Assembly: GCA_035560005.1 (NCBI GenBank)
Contig: DATMAN010000088.1
Span: 1-47,130 of the forward strand
DNA: 47,130 bases
Direction: 5' to 3'
Source: Burkholderiales bacterium
GTDB taxonomy: Bacteria > Pseudomonadota > Gammaproteobacteria > Burkholderiales > Eutrophovitaceae
The notes under the pieces are model-generated. The model searched no databases, was not told the DNA's origin, and worked only from the letters and a program-made list of their open reading frames with translations. Positions within the stretch are counted from its first letter, which is position 1. Each line of letters opens with the position of its first letter. Shown here piece after piece: positions 7,755-18,996 of the stretch. Made by a program: the position numbers and the translations under genes.

Positions 7755-8420
7755 TCAACCGGACTTCAGCGCCAGCGTCAGGCCGTCGCCGATTGGTACG
7801 AGCGACAGAAAGATCCTCGAATCCGAGTGCAGATGACGGTTGAAAGCGCGGATCGCTTCGGTGTCCTCGTCGCGCTTGCGCCGATCCGCGACCGCTCCGT
7901 TCCACAGGGTGTTGTCCACCGCGATGAGCCCGCCCGGTCGCAGCAGGCGCAGTACGCGCTCGTAGTAGTTCAGGTAATTCACCTTGTCGGCGTCGATGAA
8001 GGCGTAGTCATAGGTTCCAGCCTCGCCTACGGTGAGCATCGCGTCCAGCGTCTGCAGCGCCGGCGCCAGCCGCAGCTCGATCTTGCGCTCGACGCCCGCC
8101 TCCTTCCAGTAGCGTCGCGCCACCGAGGTCCATTCCTCGCTCAGATCGCAGGCCACGAGGCGACCGTCGTGCGGCATGGCGAGCGCAACCGCGAGGCTCG
8201 AATAGCCGGTGAACACCCCGACTTCGAGCGCGCGCTTGACGCGCAGCATGCGAACCAGCAACTGAAGGAACTGCCCCTGTTCCGGAGCGATCTGCATGGT
8301 GGCCATCGGCAGCCGCGAGGTTTCCTCGCGCAGCCGCCGCAGGACGTCGGGCTCGCGCAGCGAGTGGTCGATCAGATAGCGATAGAGCTTGTCGGGGAGC
8401 GTGAAGGTTCTGGTGGACAT
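7755..8420 (-). CDS. Class I SAM-dependent O-methyltransferase (caffeoyl-CoA OMT family)
   Basis: A 221-residue methyltransferase of the OMT3 family. The SAM-binding glycine motif is ALEVGVFTGYSSLAVALAM (about residues 61-79), acidic motif DLSEEW follows, and YDYAFIDADKVNYLNYYE and LIAVDNTLWNGAV carry the metal/catalytic acids typical of cation-dependent O-methyltransferases. The substrate cannot be told; bacterial members methylate catechol-like compounds. It is transcribed alone, 133 bases beyond the gluQ stop, and converges with the anti-sigma gene. A short hairpin (7739-7756) lies between the two stops, without a T-tract. Confidence 0.9.
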   Translation of the reverse strand: MSTRTFTLPDKLYRYLIDHSLREPDVLRRLREETSRLPMATMQIAPEQGQFLQLLVRMLRVKRALEVGVFTGYSSLAVALAMPHDGRLVACDLSEEWTSVARRYWKEAGVERKIELRLAPALQTLDAMLTVGEAGTYDYAFIDADKVNYLNYYERVLRLLRPGGLIAVDNTLWNGAVADRRKRDEDTEAIRAFNRHLHSDSRIFLSLVPIGDGLTLALKSG

Positions 8421-8553
8421 CGGAGCATTTCCTGAGCGTTCAGCTTTTCGTCGAAGTCATCAAGCTACCAGAGAGTGCAGCGCGACGCGCCGCCCATCGC
8501 GCGGACGCAAGATTGGGAGTGGCCGCTGCTGGAATCGGGAGGCTCCTCGTTCG

Positions 8554-9468
8554 TCAGGGCGCTTCAGCGAAGCGCCGGTCTTGCAGCGCAATGGCGCGCG
8601 TCGCCGGCAGGCGCTCGCGCGACCATTGCGACACCACCCAGCGGAGCGCTTCCGCGGGAGTGCTCCGTTCCAGGTCTGCGGGCGGCCGCTGTCCGAGGAA
8701 AGCGGCGACCGCGCCGATGACTGCTGGCGCCTGTGCCGGATCGACGGGCCGGGCGCGTGCCTGCTTCGACAGCTTCCGGCCGCTGGCATCCAGCGCCACC
8801 GGCAGGTGCAGGTACCGTGGCGTGGGGACTCGGAGCAGGCGCTGGAGATAGATCTGCCGCGAGGTGGAATCGAGCAGGTCCGCACCCCGCACGACGTGAT
8901 CGACGCCTTCCTCGGCGTCATCGACCACGCACGCAAGGTGATAGGCGTAGACGTGATCGGCCCGGTAGAGGACGAAATCACCGAACTCGCGGGCCAGGTG
9001 CCGTTCGATCCGTCCCTGCAGCAGGTCGTCGAATGCGATCGTCGTGTCCTCGACTCTGACGCGCAGCGCGCGCGCCGGGCGTCCCGGCGGCAAGCCGTCG
9101 CGGCAGGTGCCCGGGTAGACGGGACCTTCGCCGCCGGCCCGCGCGATCTCGGCAATCTCCTTGCGGCTGCAGGCACAGGGGAAGACCCGGCCGGCTTGGC
9201 GCAGCCGATGCAAGGCGGCGTGGTAGGCGTCGCTGCGCCGGCTCTGGAATACGACCGGACCGTCCCATTGCAGCGCGTGCGCTTCGAGGCAACGCAGAAT
9301 CGCATCCACGGCTCCCCGCGCCGTGCGTGGCGGATCGAGATCATCGATGCGCAACTGCCAGCTGCCCCCGTGCGCGCGCGCGTCGCAATAACTCCCGATC
9401 GCGGCGATCATCGAGCCGAAATGCAGCGGCCCCGAAGGGCTCGGCGCGAATCTTCCGCGGTAACTCAT
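8554..9468 (-). CDS. gluQ: Glutamyl-Q tRNA(Asp) synthetase
   Basis: A 304-residue glutamyl-tRNA synthetase paralogue lacking the anticodon-binding domain; it attaches glutamate to queuosine in tRNA(Asp). The HIGH-like motif appears as PSGPLHFGS (11-19), the KMSKS equivalent as KLSKQ (232-236), and likely zinc ligands are Cys98, Cys100, Tyr118 and Cys122. The length matches the family. I start at the ATG at 9468, giving MSYRGRFAPSPSG; the frame is open to 9522, but the extra 18 residues do not fit the family. Confidence 0.93.
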   Translation of the reverse strand: MSYRGRFAPSPSGPLHFGSMIAAIGSYCDARAHGGSWQLRIDDLDPPRTARGAVDAILRCLEAHALQWDGPVVFQSRRSDAYHAALHRLRQAGRVFPCACSRKEIAEIARAGGEGPVYPGTCRDGLPPGRPARALRVRVEDTTIAFDDLLQGRIERHLAREFGDFVLYRADHVYAYHLACVVDDAEEGVDHVVRGADLLDSTSRQIYLQRLLRVPTPRYLHLPVALDASGRKLSKQARARPVDPAQAPAVIGAVAAFLGQRPPADLERSTPAEALRWVVSQWSRERLPATRAIALQDRRFAEAP

Positions 9469-9644
9469 ACGGCGAGCGCCCACAAGCGAACAGACCGGGC
9501 GAACCTCATGGAGAACGACCAACCACCGAACTCACCGGGAAGTGCCGCAACGATTCCTTCAGCACCTCGCATTTCACAACGGCCCTGGTGTGCCCGCTCG
9601 CTGATGACGATGTCTGTTCGTTCAAGTGCGCGCAGGCTGAAGGC

Positions 9645-10361
9645 TCAGGAGTTTTCGGGCCGGGCCTGCCGCGCCAGAGCGACCAGGTGATCGCGGGCGT
9701 CCTGCGCGTTCTCGACTCGTGCGTCGAATTCGAAGCGCAGCAAAGCATGGTCGGCACGCAGGTCGAATCCGTCGCAGTCGATGCCGCACATTTGCGCGCT
9801 TCTTGCTTGGACGCCGTGGACATGGCGACAGTAGTCGAGCAGATTGTGAGCGTGGTCGGCGTTCATGTGCCGCAGAATGTCGGCTTCTGCCTCCGCGACC
9901 GGCAGCAGCGGCGCCAGCAAGCTCGCGCCGTCGATCCAGTGCAGGCTGCCGAAGCCGGCGATCAAGCGCGCCTGCCTGGGCTCGATGCAGAAGAATCGAA
10001 AACCGCCGATCGCCAGATGCTCGCGCCCCTCGGGAAGGATGCGCAGATACCGTTGCTGCACGCGTTCTTCCTCCACCTCCCGCGCGTCGCCCAGAACGGT
10101 CAGGCGCGGCTGCGACTGAAGGTCCGGCGTGAGCGGCGAAACGGTGAAGGACACCCGCGGGTCGCGCAGGATGTTCTGCGTGTGCTCCGCGAGATGGCTG
10201 ATGAGGACGACGACGCGTCCCTGATGGTCGGTGCAGAACGGCAGCGCGGAGCCGTAGGGATAACCCTCCTGCCTGGCCGAATGGGTGGAGAGCACACCGG
10301 CATGGTGGCGTCGCAACAGCCTTCGCGCTTCGTCTCCCCGCGTCAGGGTGGATGCATCCAT
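9645..10361 (-). CDS. HugZ-like pyridoxamine 5'-phosphate oxidase-fold protein with DUF2470 domain
   Basis: A 238-residue two-domain protein. The N-terminal part (about 1-150) is an FMN-binding split-barrel of the PNPOx-like type, with GVLSTHSARQEGYPYGSALPF near the start. The C-terminal part (about 160-235) has HMNADHAHNLLDYC, typical of DUF2470, which binds haem in HugZ-type proteins. It may degrade haem or reduce flavin-linked substrates; activity is not demonstrated by sequence. It begins 3 bases after the wrbA stop, so the two flavoproteins are probably co-transcribed. Confidence 0.85.
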   Translation of the reverse strand: MDASTLTRGDEARRLLRRHHAGVLSTHSARQEGYPYGSALPFCTDHQGRVVVLISHLAEHTQNILRDPRVSFTVSPLTPDLQSQPRLTVLGDAREVEEERVQQRYLRILPEGREHLAIGGFRFFCIEPRQARLIAGFGSLHWIDGASLLAPLLPVAEAEADILRHMNADHAHNLLDYCRHVHGVQARSAQMCGIDCDGFDLRADHALLRFEFDARVENAQDARDHLVALARQARPENS

Positions 10362-10364
10362 GCG

Positions 10365-12280
<1,916 letters not shown>

Positions 12281-12408
12281 CGAGCACGCTCGCCGCGGCC
12301 ACACGCAGGCGAATCGCGAGAGCGAAACGCGAAGTCAGTGACTGCGCCTGGCTGCGCGCACCCTCCGCGTGGAGCCGACTCGCTCCAGAACCCGTGCGGT
12401 GAACCGGG

Positions 12409-13068
12409 CTACCAGATGACCTTCACCGGCGCAGTGGTCGCGCTCGGGCGCGACGCCGCGCGAGTCAACGTCGGCTGATCGGGGTCGTAGCGCCAGTTGC
12501 GCGCCAGCGCCCGGCGCACCTGTTCCGGGTATTTGCGCTGTCCCAGGCTCCCGTTGTAGCGCGCGAGCGCGCGCGACAGGTTTCCTTTCTCGATGTCGAG
12601 GTAGTGGCGCAGGATGGTGCAGCCGTAGCGCAAGTTGGTGCGCAAGTTGAACAGGTTGTGATCCTTCTCGCCGATCAGCTCGGTCCAGAACGGCATCACC
12701 TGCATGTAGCCGCGGGCGCCGGCGCGCGACACCGCGTACTTGCGAAAGCGGCTCTCCACTTCCATTACCGCCAGCACGAGTTGCGGATCGAGCCCGGCAC
12801 GGGTGGCTTCGTAGTGCACGGTGGTCAGCAGATCCTTGCGCGCCTGCTCGTCCGGCACGTGGCGCTCCAGGCGAGTGGACATGTCGGCCAGCCAGACCGC
12901 GCCTTGCATCTCGTCCTGAAAGGCCAGACGCGGGCTGGCGTTGTCGGCCACCGACCGATGCAGTGCCGCGCGCACGCTGGCCGAGAGCGGTTCGTAACGC
13001 TGCTCGCCGGCATGGGCCTGCGCGCCCAACAGGCCCAGTCCGGCGAGCAAAGCGAGGTGCTTGGTCAT
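12409..13068 (-). CDS. Lytic transglycosylase domain-containing protein
   Basis: A 219-residue exported protein with a signal peptide (cleaved near Ala-His-Ala, residues 18-20) and an SLT-type lytic transglycosylase domain. The catalytic Glu is Glu105 in VMEVESRF, followed by [17 protein letters not shown] and the late [10 protein letters not shown] motif. It cuts murein glycan strands, forming 1,6-anhydromuramic ends. The ATG at 13068 overlaps the proS stop by ATGA, so the two genes are coupled, an arrangement common in betaproteobacteria. The frame stays open well upstream but only as a shadow of proS. Confidence 0.92.
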   Translation of the reverse strand: MTKHLALLAGLGLLGAQAHAGEQRYEPLSASVRAALHRSVADNASPRLAFQDEMQGAVWLADMSTRLERHVPDEQARKDLLTTVHYEATRAGLDPQLVLAVMEVESRFRKYAVSRAGARGYMQVMPFWTELIGEKDHNLFNLRTNLRYGCTILRHYLDIEKGNLSRALARYNGSLGQRKYPEQVRRALARNWRYDPDQPTLTRAASRPSATTAPVKVIW

Positions 13069-14771
13069 ACGAGCGATTTTAGGTGCGCGGCGACGCTTTG
13101 CAAATCGACGACCTGGGCTTTCTCGGCGGTGCGCGCCTGAACTTCCGCCTTGCCTTCCTTCAGCCCGCGCTCGCCCACCGTGACGCGATACGGCAACCCG
13201 ATCAGCTCCAGGTCCGCGAACATCACGCCGGGACGCTCGCCGCGATCGTCGAGCAGAACTTCGAATCCAACCGCCTCGAGTTCGTCGTGCAACTGGTCCG
13301 CAGCCTCGCGCACGGCTTCGCTGCGCTCGTAACCGATCGGCGCAACCGCTACCTGGAATGGCGCCATCGGGAGCGGCCAGACGATGCCCCGGGCGTCGTT
13401 GCCCTGCTCGATGGCTGCCGCGACGATGCGCGAGACGCCGATTCCATAGCAGCCCATTTCCATGGGCCTCGCCACCCCCGTCTCGTCGAGAAACGTGGCC
13501 TGCATCGCTTCGGAATACTTCGTGCGCAGCTGGAAGACATGGCCGACCTCGATGCCACGGCAGATCTCCAGGCGACCCTTGCCGTCCGGCGAAGGATCGC
13601 CGGCGACCACGTCGCGGAGGTCGGCGACATGGATCGGCTCGGGCAGATCGCGCCCGAAATTGACGCCGACGAGGTGATAGCCGGCTTCGTTCGCCCCGCA
13701 CACGAAGTCGCTCATCGCGGCGACCGACCGGTCGGCGATGACCTTGATGTTCTTCGGCAGGCCTACCGGTCCGATGTAGCCCGGCCGGCAGCCGATGCGC
13801 TCCTCGATTTCCCGGTCGCTGGCGAAGCGAAAGGGATTGAGCCCTGGAATCTTCGCCGTCTTCACCTCGTTCAACTGGTGATCCCCGCGCACGAGCAGCA
13901 TGAACATCTCGTCGTCATGCATGACCGCGAGCGCCTTCACCGAGCGCGACAGCGGCAGCCCCAGCAGCGCCGTGACTTCCTCGCAGGTCGTCTTGCCCGG
14001 CGTAGGGACCTTCTCCATCTTCTGGCCGGGAGCGGCGCGCGGTCCGGGCGGCGCCAGCGCTTCGGCCAGCTCGACATTCGCCGCATAGTCCGAGGTCGGG
14101 CAGAAGGCGATCGCGTCCTCGCCCGAATCGGCGAGGACGTGGAATTCGTGCGAGCCGGTGCCGCCGATGGCCCCGGTGTCGGCGGCCACAGCGCGAAACT
14201 TCAGCCCCAGGCGCGTGAAGATGCGCGCATACGTGTCGTACATATTGCGGTACTCGCGCTGCAGGTCTTCGTAGCTGGCGTGGAAGGAGTACGCGTCCTT
14301 CATCAGAAATTCCCGGGCGCGCATCACGCCGAAGCGCGGCCGGATCTCGTCGCGAAACTTGGTCTGGATCTGGTAGAGGTTCAGGGGAAGCTGGCGATAG
14401 GAGCGGATCTCCTTGCGGGCGATGTCCGTGACGACTTCCTCGTGCGTCGGACCGAAGCAGAAATCGCGTTCGTGCCGGTCCTTGATCTTGAGCATCTGCG
14501 GTCCGAACTGCTCCCAGCGTCCCGTCTCCTGCCACAGCTCGGCCGGCTGCACCGCGGGCATCAGCAGCTCGATGGCGCCGGCGCGATTCATTTCCTCGCG
14601 CACGATGCTCTCCACCTTGCGCAGCACCCTCAGCCCGAGCGGCATCCAGGTATAGAGCCCGCTGCCCAGCTTCTTGATCAGCCCGGCGCGCAACATGAGC
14701 TTGTGGGAGACCAGTTCGGCTTCCGCCGGGGCCTCCTTGAGGGTCGACAAAAAGAACTGCGAAACGCGCAT
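13065..14771 (-). CDS. proS: Prolyl-tRNA synthetase
   Basis: A 568-residue class II aminoacyl-tRNA synthetase of the bacterial type, which charges tRNA(Pro). The N-terminus [19 protein letters not shown] is typical; motif 2 and 3 segments ([25 protein letters not shown] and the late [16 protein letters not shown]) are intact. The YbaK-like editing insertion is present in the middle (about 240-380), including [22 protein letters not shown]. Normal length. It is followed with a 4-base overlap by a lytic transglycosylase gene. A TAGAAT -10-like element on the minus strand (14801-14806) sits 30 bases before the start. Confidence 0.97.
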   Translation of the reverse strand: MRVSQFFLSTLKEAPAEAELVSHKLMLRAGLIKKLGSGLYTWMPLGLRVLRKVESIVREEMNRAGAIELLMPAVQPAELWQETGRWEQFGPQMLKIKDRHERDFCFGPTHEEVVTDIARKEIRSYRQLPLNLYQIQTKFRDEIRPRFGVMRAREFLMKDAYSFHASYEDLQREYRNMYDTYARIFTRLGLKFRAVAADTGAIGGTGSHEFHVLADSGEDAIAFCPTSDYAANVELAEALAPPGPRAAPGQKMEKVPTPGKTTCEEVTALLGLPLSRSVKALAVMHDDEMFMLLVRGDHQLNEVKTAKIPGLNPFRFASDREIEERIGCRPGYIGPVGLPKNIKVIADRSVAAMSDFVCGANEAGYHLVGVNFGRDLPEPIHVADLRDVVAGDPSPDGKGRLEICRGIEVGHVFQLRTKYSEAMQATFLDETGVARPMEMGCYGIGVSRIVAAAIEQGNDARGIVWPLPMAPFQVAVAPIGYERSEAVREAADQLHDELEAVGFEVLLDDRGERPGVMFADLELIGLPYRVTVGERGLKEGKAEVQARTAEKAQVVDLQSVAAHLKSLV

Positions 14772-14830
14772 CTGCTCGCTCGGTTCCTGGAAAAGCCGCT
14801 ATTCTACAGGCGTTTACACGCGAAAACGGC

Positions 14831-15634
14831 ATGACGATCCGGCTCGGCAAGTGGCGCATCCATCGGCTGTTCGACCGCGACGCTCCGGTGGAGGTCAGCG
14901 AGCGCGACGGCGTTCGTTCCCTGCACCTGGGCACCTCGACCATCCAGAGTTCGATGAAGCTCAACGACCCGGTCGAGCTGGTGCTGTCCTACACCCGCAC
15001 GATGATGGGCTTCCTGCTGTTCGATCCGCAGCCCCGGCACGTCGTGATGATCGGCCTGGGCGGAGGGTCGCTGGCCAAGTTCATCTACCACCGTCTGCCG
15101 GACGCACGCCTCACCGCGGTCGAAGCGAATCCGCGGGTCATATCGGTGGCCAGATCCCATTTTCATGTGCCCCCGGACGACGCGCGCCTGCAAGTGGTGC
15201 TGGCGCCCGGCGAGCAGTGGGTGGCCGGACGCAGCGAGCCGTGCGACGCGCTCCTCGTGGACGGTTACGACGGCACCACCCAGGCGGAGGGGCTTTCCAC
15301 GGAGGACTTCTACATGGCCGCTCGCCGCTGCCTCGAGCCGGAAGGCATCCTGGTCGTCAATCTCTGGTCGAGCGACAAGCGCTTCGAGGCCTACCTGCAG
15401 CGTATCGAACGTTGCTTCGAAGCCTGCGTGTGTCTGCCGGCGGAGCGCCGCGGCAACGTGGTGGCCTTCGCTTTCTGCCGCCCGCCCCGGACTTTCCGTT
15501 GGTCGCAACTCATCCCGCGGGCCAAGGGCCTCCAGGCGCGCCTCGGACTGGAGTTCCCGCGCATGGTCGAGGCCCTCAAGGAACTCAATCCGCACGATGC
15601 CAAAGGCTTGATCTTCGGCCGCTCCGGAGCCTGA
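14831..15634 (+). CDS. Spermidine synthase-like (SpeE/polyamine aminopropyltransferase family) protein
   Basis: A 267-residue Rossmann-fold protein related to spermidine synthase. The SAM-site glycine loop is MIGLGGGSLAKFIYHRLPDA, followed by the acidic TAVEANPRVI strand and DALLVDGYDG (about 138-147). In true spermidine synthases the last segment contains catalytic aspartates and a conserved putrescine pocket; here this is only partly preserved, so the substrate is uncertain. No polyamine decarboxylase gene is nearby. It lies between divergent proS and rppH, an arrangement frequent in betaproteobacteria. Confidence 0.82.
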   Translation: MTIRLGKWRIHRLFDRDAPVEVSERDGVRSLHLGTSTIQSSMKLNDPVELVLSYTRTMMGFLLFDPQPRHVVMIGLGGGSLAKFIYHRLPDARLTAVEANPRVISVARSHFHVPPDDARLQVVLAPGEQWVAGRSEPCDALLVDGYDGTTQAEGLSTEDFYMAARRCLEPEGILVVNLWSSDKRFEAYLQRIERCFEACVCLPAERRGNVVAFAFCRPPRTFRWSQLIPRAKGLQARLGLEFPRMVEALKELNPHDAKGLIFGRSGA

Positions 15635-15746
15635 TCGGGGCTGGGATCGCGGCGCCGCGGCGCCCGCCGTGGCATTCGGCTCGGGGGTTTCGTGGCCTCC
15701 GTTTCTGTGAAAAAATCGTGTCAGAGAGATTTCAGGGGTGGCTGAC

Positions 15747-16274
15747 ATGATCGACCGTGACGGCTATCGCCCCAACGTAGGAATCGTACTGTGCAACGCA
15801 AAAAACCAGGTCTTCTGGGGCAAACGGGTCAAAGAGCACGCGTGGCAGTTTCCACAGGGCGGGATCAAGACCGGAGAGAGCCCCGAGCAGGCGATGTACC
15901 GCGAGCTGCGCGAGGAGGTGGGCTTACAGCCCATGCACGTCAGGATCCTCGGGCGCACGCGCGACTGGTTGCGTTACGACGTGCCTCAGCACTGGGTGCG
16001 CCGTGAGCATCGCTCTTCCTACCGGGGGCAGAAGCAGATCTGGTTCTTGTTGCGCCTGATCGGGCGCGACTGCGATGTGTGCCTGCGGGCTTGTGGCAAG
16101 CCCGAGTTCGACGCTTGGCGCTGGCACGAGTACTGGGTGCCGCTCGACAGCGTGATCGAGTTCAAGCGCGACGTCTACAAGCAAGCGCTGACCGAGCTGG
16201 CCCGCTACCTCGACTTGAACGCGCCCAACACCTACGCCGCAGCCGAGGCCAGGGTGCAGCCCTGCAGGTCGTAG
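15747..16274 (+). CDS. rppH: RNA pyrophosphohydrolase
   Basis: A 175-residue Nudix hydrolase of the RppH type. The start [15 protein letters not shown] is characteristic, and the full Nudix box runs from Gly38 to Leu60 with Glu56 and Glu57 as metal ligands. RppH removes pyrophosphate from 5'-triphosphate mRNA, starting decay by RNase E. I use the ATG at 15747, preceded by an AGGGG ribosome site; a GTG at 15738 would add three residues. The Tyr/Trp/Lys positions flanking the box are those of RppH rather than other Nudix families. It converges on the barstar-like gene with a 22-base gap. Confidence 0.95.
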   Translation: MIDRDGYRPNVGIVLCNAKNQVFWGKRVKEHAWQFPQGGIKTGESPEQAMYRELREEVGLQPMHVRILGRTRDWLRYDVPQHWVRREHRSSYRGQKQIWFLLRLIGRDCDVCLRACGKPEFDAWRWHEYWVPLDSVIEFKRDVYKQALTELARYLDLNAPNTYAAAEARVQPCRS

Positions 16275-16296
16275 GCCGCACCCGGCTGCGCCCCGG

Positions 16297-16743
16297 TCAG
16301 GGTGTCGGAGACAGGCTGATCTCCGGCACGTCGGGCGCGAGCAACGGGTTGTCCAGTCCCATCAGGGCGATCAGTCGCTTGCCCCGCTCCGCCCAGGCAT
16401 CGGCCGCGTCGCGCAGCATGTCCACCGCCGCACTGAACTCGTCGGGCTCGCTGCGCGCGAATCCCGAAAGATCGTCGAAGACGATCACCAGGCCGGCGGC
16501 CATCCGGTCTGCCAGGGCCGTGAAGCAGTCGTAGACCGCATCCCAGTTCTGCCCGACACGATCGGGGAAGTCCAGCGGGGCGGCGATCGCGGCCAGAAAC
16601 GCCAGCTTGTCGCGGGCCTTGCGCGTTGCCATCCGTTCGAGATGAAGAGGCGCGCGAGCGGCCACGTTGGGAGGCACGGTACCGTGGGCGCGAAACCGAA
16701 AGACGCCGCCGGTCGTGCCCCCAAGAAGTTCAGAAAGCGTCAT
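16297..16743 (-). CDS. Barstar-like (RNase inhibitor fold) protein
   Basis: A 148-residue protein related to barstar: the segment LDFPDRVGQNWDAVYDCFTAL (about 59-79) matches the barstar FPxxxGxNWDALxDxL signature, followed by GLVIVFDDLSGFA. Barstar inhibits secreted RNases of the barnase type, but no RNase gene is nearby; many chromosomal barstar-like proteins have no known partner. I use the ATG at 16743; the frame is open to 16887. A TATGCT -10-like element lies 23 bases upstream on the minus strand (16766-16771). It is divergent from the HD/PDE-like gene and converges with rppH. Confidence 0.78.
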   Translation of the reverse strand: MTLSELLGGTTGGVFRFRAHGTVPPNVAARAPLHLERMATRKARDKLAFLAAIAAPLDFPDRVGQNWDAVYDCFTALADRMAAGLVIVFDDLSGFARSEPDEFSAAVDMLRDAADAWAERGKRLIALMGLDNPLLAPDVPEISLSPTP

Positions 16744-16898
16744 GGTCGATGGCCCAGAGCGTGTTAGCATACCGGCACCGGCAGGGCGGCTTCCCTCCCT
16801 TGGCCCCAGGCCGGAATACGATTTAAGTGCCTGAAAAAGTGTTCCTTGCGGGTCGTTGCAGGGCCGGGGTACCATTCGCTGCGTCAAGGGAGGATGTC

Positions 16899-17855
16899 AT
16901 GGCCGAGCCGCGTCGAAGCAACTTCGACGTCACCAATCGGGTCGAGACCACGGACGTGAACGCGGTCAGCCACGAGGTCGGCCGCATCTTTCTCGATCTC
17001 TATCCCGATGCGTCGACCCAGCTCATCGATCGCTCCTTTGCCGACGTGGGGCGACTGTTCCGCGGGGAGTATCCGGGCTACCGCGCCTGCGACACCGAGT
17101 ATCACAACCTCCAGCACACGCTTGACGTCACGCTCGCCATGGCGCGGCTCATGGACGGTTATGAGCGCGCCCGCGACCGCAGCGAGCCGATCGGGTCGCG
17201 CCTGTTCAGCTTCGGGGTGATCACCGCGCTGCTGCACGACATCGGCTACCTGCGCCGCGCCAACGACACGCGCCATCACTACGGGGCCGAATACACGCTG
17301 CGCCACGTGTCGCGCGGTGCGAAGTTCATCGAGCACTACATGGAAAAGCTGGGAATGGGCGATCTGGCTCCCGTCGCCAAGCAGATCGTGCACTTCACCG
17401 GTTACGAGCGACCGGTGCAGCACATCAGGGTTCCGAATCTGATGTTCCGCATGCTCGGCAACATGCTGGGAACCGCCGACATCATTGCGCAGATGGCCGA
17501 CCGCTGTTACCTGGAGAAGTGCCGCGATCGTCTGTTTCCGGAATTCGTGGCCGGCGGACTGGCGGCCCGCGATCCGGCCGATCGGCGTCGCGGCGTACTG
17601 TTCCGCTCCAAGGAAGAGCTGCTCGAACGCACTCCCCATTTCTACCGGACCGCGACCGTGCGGCTGAAAGATCATCTCGGGGGTGCGTATCGGTACGTGC
17701 AGCGCCACTTCGGCGGCCAGAACCTTTACCTGGAAGAAATCGACAAGAACATCCACTACGCGGCGGCCGTGGCCGAACGGCGCGATCTGTCTCTGCTGCG
17801 CCGCAGGCCGCCGCCCACGCGCGTCGAAGAAGAAAGCAACGTCAAATTCTTCTAG
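16899..17855 (+). CDS. HD-domain protein with class I phosphodiesterase-type metal motifs
   Basis: A 318-residue predicted metal-dependent hydrolase. It shows YHN..H..D (YHN68-70, His73, Asp76), His113-Asp114 in LLHDIGYLRRAN and Asp194 in GTADIIAQMAD, the spaced ligands that define HD-superfamily hydrolases; the first block resembles the YHNxxHAxDV motif of cyclic-nucleotide phosphodiesterases. It could hydrolyse a cyclic nucleotide or a related phosphate ester; no PDE regulatory domain is present. The ATG at 16899 has a good GGGAGGA site; the frame stays open to 16827. It ends in a 4-base convergent overlap with the quinone oxidoreductase gene. Confidence 0.8.
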   Translation: MAEPRRSNFDVTNRVETTDVNAVSHEVGRIFLDLYPDASTQLIDRSFADVGRLFRGEYPGYRACDTEYHNLQHTLDVTLAMARLMDGYERARDRSEPIGSRLFSFGVITALLHDIGYLRRANDTRHHYGAEYTLRHVSRGAKFIEHYMEKLGMGDLAPVAKQIVHFTGYERPVQHIRVPNLMFRMLGNMLGTADIIAQMADRCYLEKCRDRLFPEFVAGGLAARDPADRRRGVLFRSKEELLERTPHFYRTATVRLKDHLGGAYRYVQRHFGGQNLYLEEIDKNIHYAAAVAERRDLSLLRRRPPPTRVEEESNVKFF

Positions 17856-18871
17856 CGCCCGCGCGCGCCTTCCTCCACCTGGAGGATGATCTTCCCGACG
17901 TGCGCGCTGGTTTCCATCAGCGCGTGCGCCTGGGCCGCCTGCTCCAGCGGAAATACGCTGTGCACGATGGCCTTGATCGCGCCATTCTCGATCAGGGGCC
18001 AGACCTTTTCCTCCAAGGCTTTCGCCACCGCCGCCTTGACGGACACCGGTCGGGGGCGCAGCGTCGAGCCGGTCAGCGTCAGCCTGCGGCGCAGGATGTC
18101 GGTCATGTCCAGCGTGGTCTTCGAGCCGCCCAGAAAGGCGATCAGCACCAGGCGTCCGTCGTCGGCCAGGCAGCTCAGTTCGCGCGGCACGTAGTCTCCC
18201 GCCACCATGTCGAGGATGACGTCCACCCCACGGCCGCCGGTCGCTTCCTTCACCACCTTCGCGAAATCCTCCGTGCGGTAGTTGATGCTGCGCTCCGCGC
18301 CGAGCGCTTCGCAGGCCCGGCACTTCTCGTCCGTTCCCGCGGTGGCGAAGACCCGATGACCGAATGCGCGCGCCATCTGGATCGCTGTCACGCCGATCCC
18401 GCTGGAGCCGCCCTGCACGAGCAAGGTCTCGCCCGGCGCCAGCCGGGCCCGGTCGAAGACGTTGATCCAGACCGTAAAGAAGGTCTCCGGAAGCCCTGCC
18501 GCCTCGATGAGCGTCAGGCCCTTTGGTACCGGCAGGCATTGTTCGGCGGGCGCGTTGACGTACTCGGCGTAGCCGCCGCCGGTGACCAGCGCGCAGACCC
18601 TGTCTGCGCTCTTCCAGCGCGTGACGCCTTCTCCGACGGCGACGACGGTGCCCGCGACTTCCAGGCCCGGAATATCCGAAGCGCCCGGCGGGGGAGCATA
18701 GAGCCCCTTTCGTTGCAGCACATCCGGGCGGTTGACGCCGGCAGCCGCCACCCTGATCAGCACTTCGCCGCGGCCCGCTCGCGGCACGGGGCGCTGCGCG
18801 ACGCGCAGCACCTCCGGCGCTCCGGGCTTCTCGATTTCGATTGCACGCATCGTGTTTGCCATGATTCGCAT
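17852..18871 (-). CDS. NAD(P)H-dependent quinone oxidoreductase (zeta-crystallin/PIG3-type MDR)
   Basis: A 339-residue medium-chain dehydrogenase/reductase without the structural or catalytic zinc cysteines. Features: GAPEVLRVAQRPVP near the start, GVNRPDVLQRKGLYAPPPGASDIPGLEVAGTV (MDR groES-like domain), the Rossmann motif VQGGSSGIGVTAIQMARAFG and ATAGTDEKCRACEALGAE. The fold and motifs match the TP53I3/QOR class reducing quinones with NADPH. The start is at ATG 18871 with an AAGG site; ATGs at 18862 and 18850 are alternatives. It is divergent from the aldo/keto reductase gene. Confidence 0.92.
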   Translation of the reverse strand: MRIMANTMRAIEIEKPGAPEVLRVAQRPVPRAGRGEVLIRVAAAGVNRPDVLQRKGLYAPPPGASDIPGLEVAGTVVAVGEGVTRWKSADRVCALVTGGGYAEYVNAPAEQCLPVPKGLTLIEAAGLPETFFTVWINVFDRARLAPGETLLVQGGSSGIGVTAIQMARAFGHRVFATAGTDEKCRACEALGAERSINYRTEDFAKVVKEATGGRGVDVILDMVAGDYVPRELSCLADDGRLVLIAFLGGSKTTLDMTDILRRRLTLTGSTLRPRPVSVKAAVAKALEEKVWPLIENGAIKAIVHSVFPLEQAAQAHALMETSAHVGKIILQVEEGARGR

Positions 18872-18996
18872 GCTCTGCCTTGTGGTTTCTTGTCCGGGGC
18901 CGGCGGCGGCGCCGGGAGGCGCGCAGTTATAACACAGGCATTTGTGCGCACGCAGGCGATGCGGCATGATTTCGCCTCACAAGAAGAGGGGGGAGC

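Noticed and set aside
12320..12332. A 13-base stretch shared (as complement) with the hairpin arm at 20051-20063
   Set aside because: Too short and too biased in composition to claim a repeat family from one window; noted only as a hint.
13083..14834. Open plus-strand frame of about 583 codons opposite proS
   Set aside because: It mirrors proS exactly in span; its product is Arg/Asp-rich and shows no family features.
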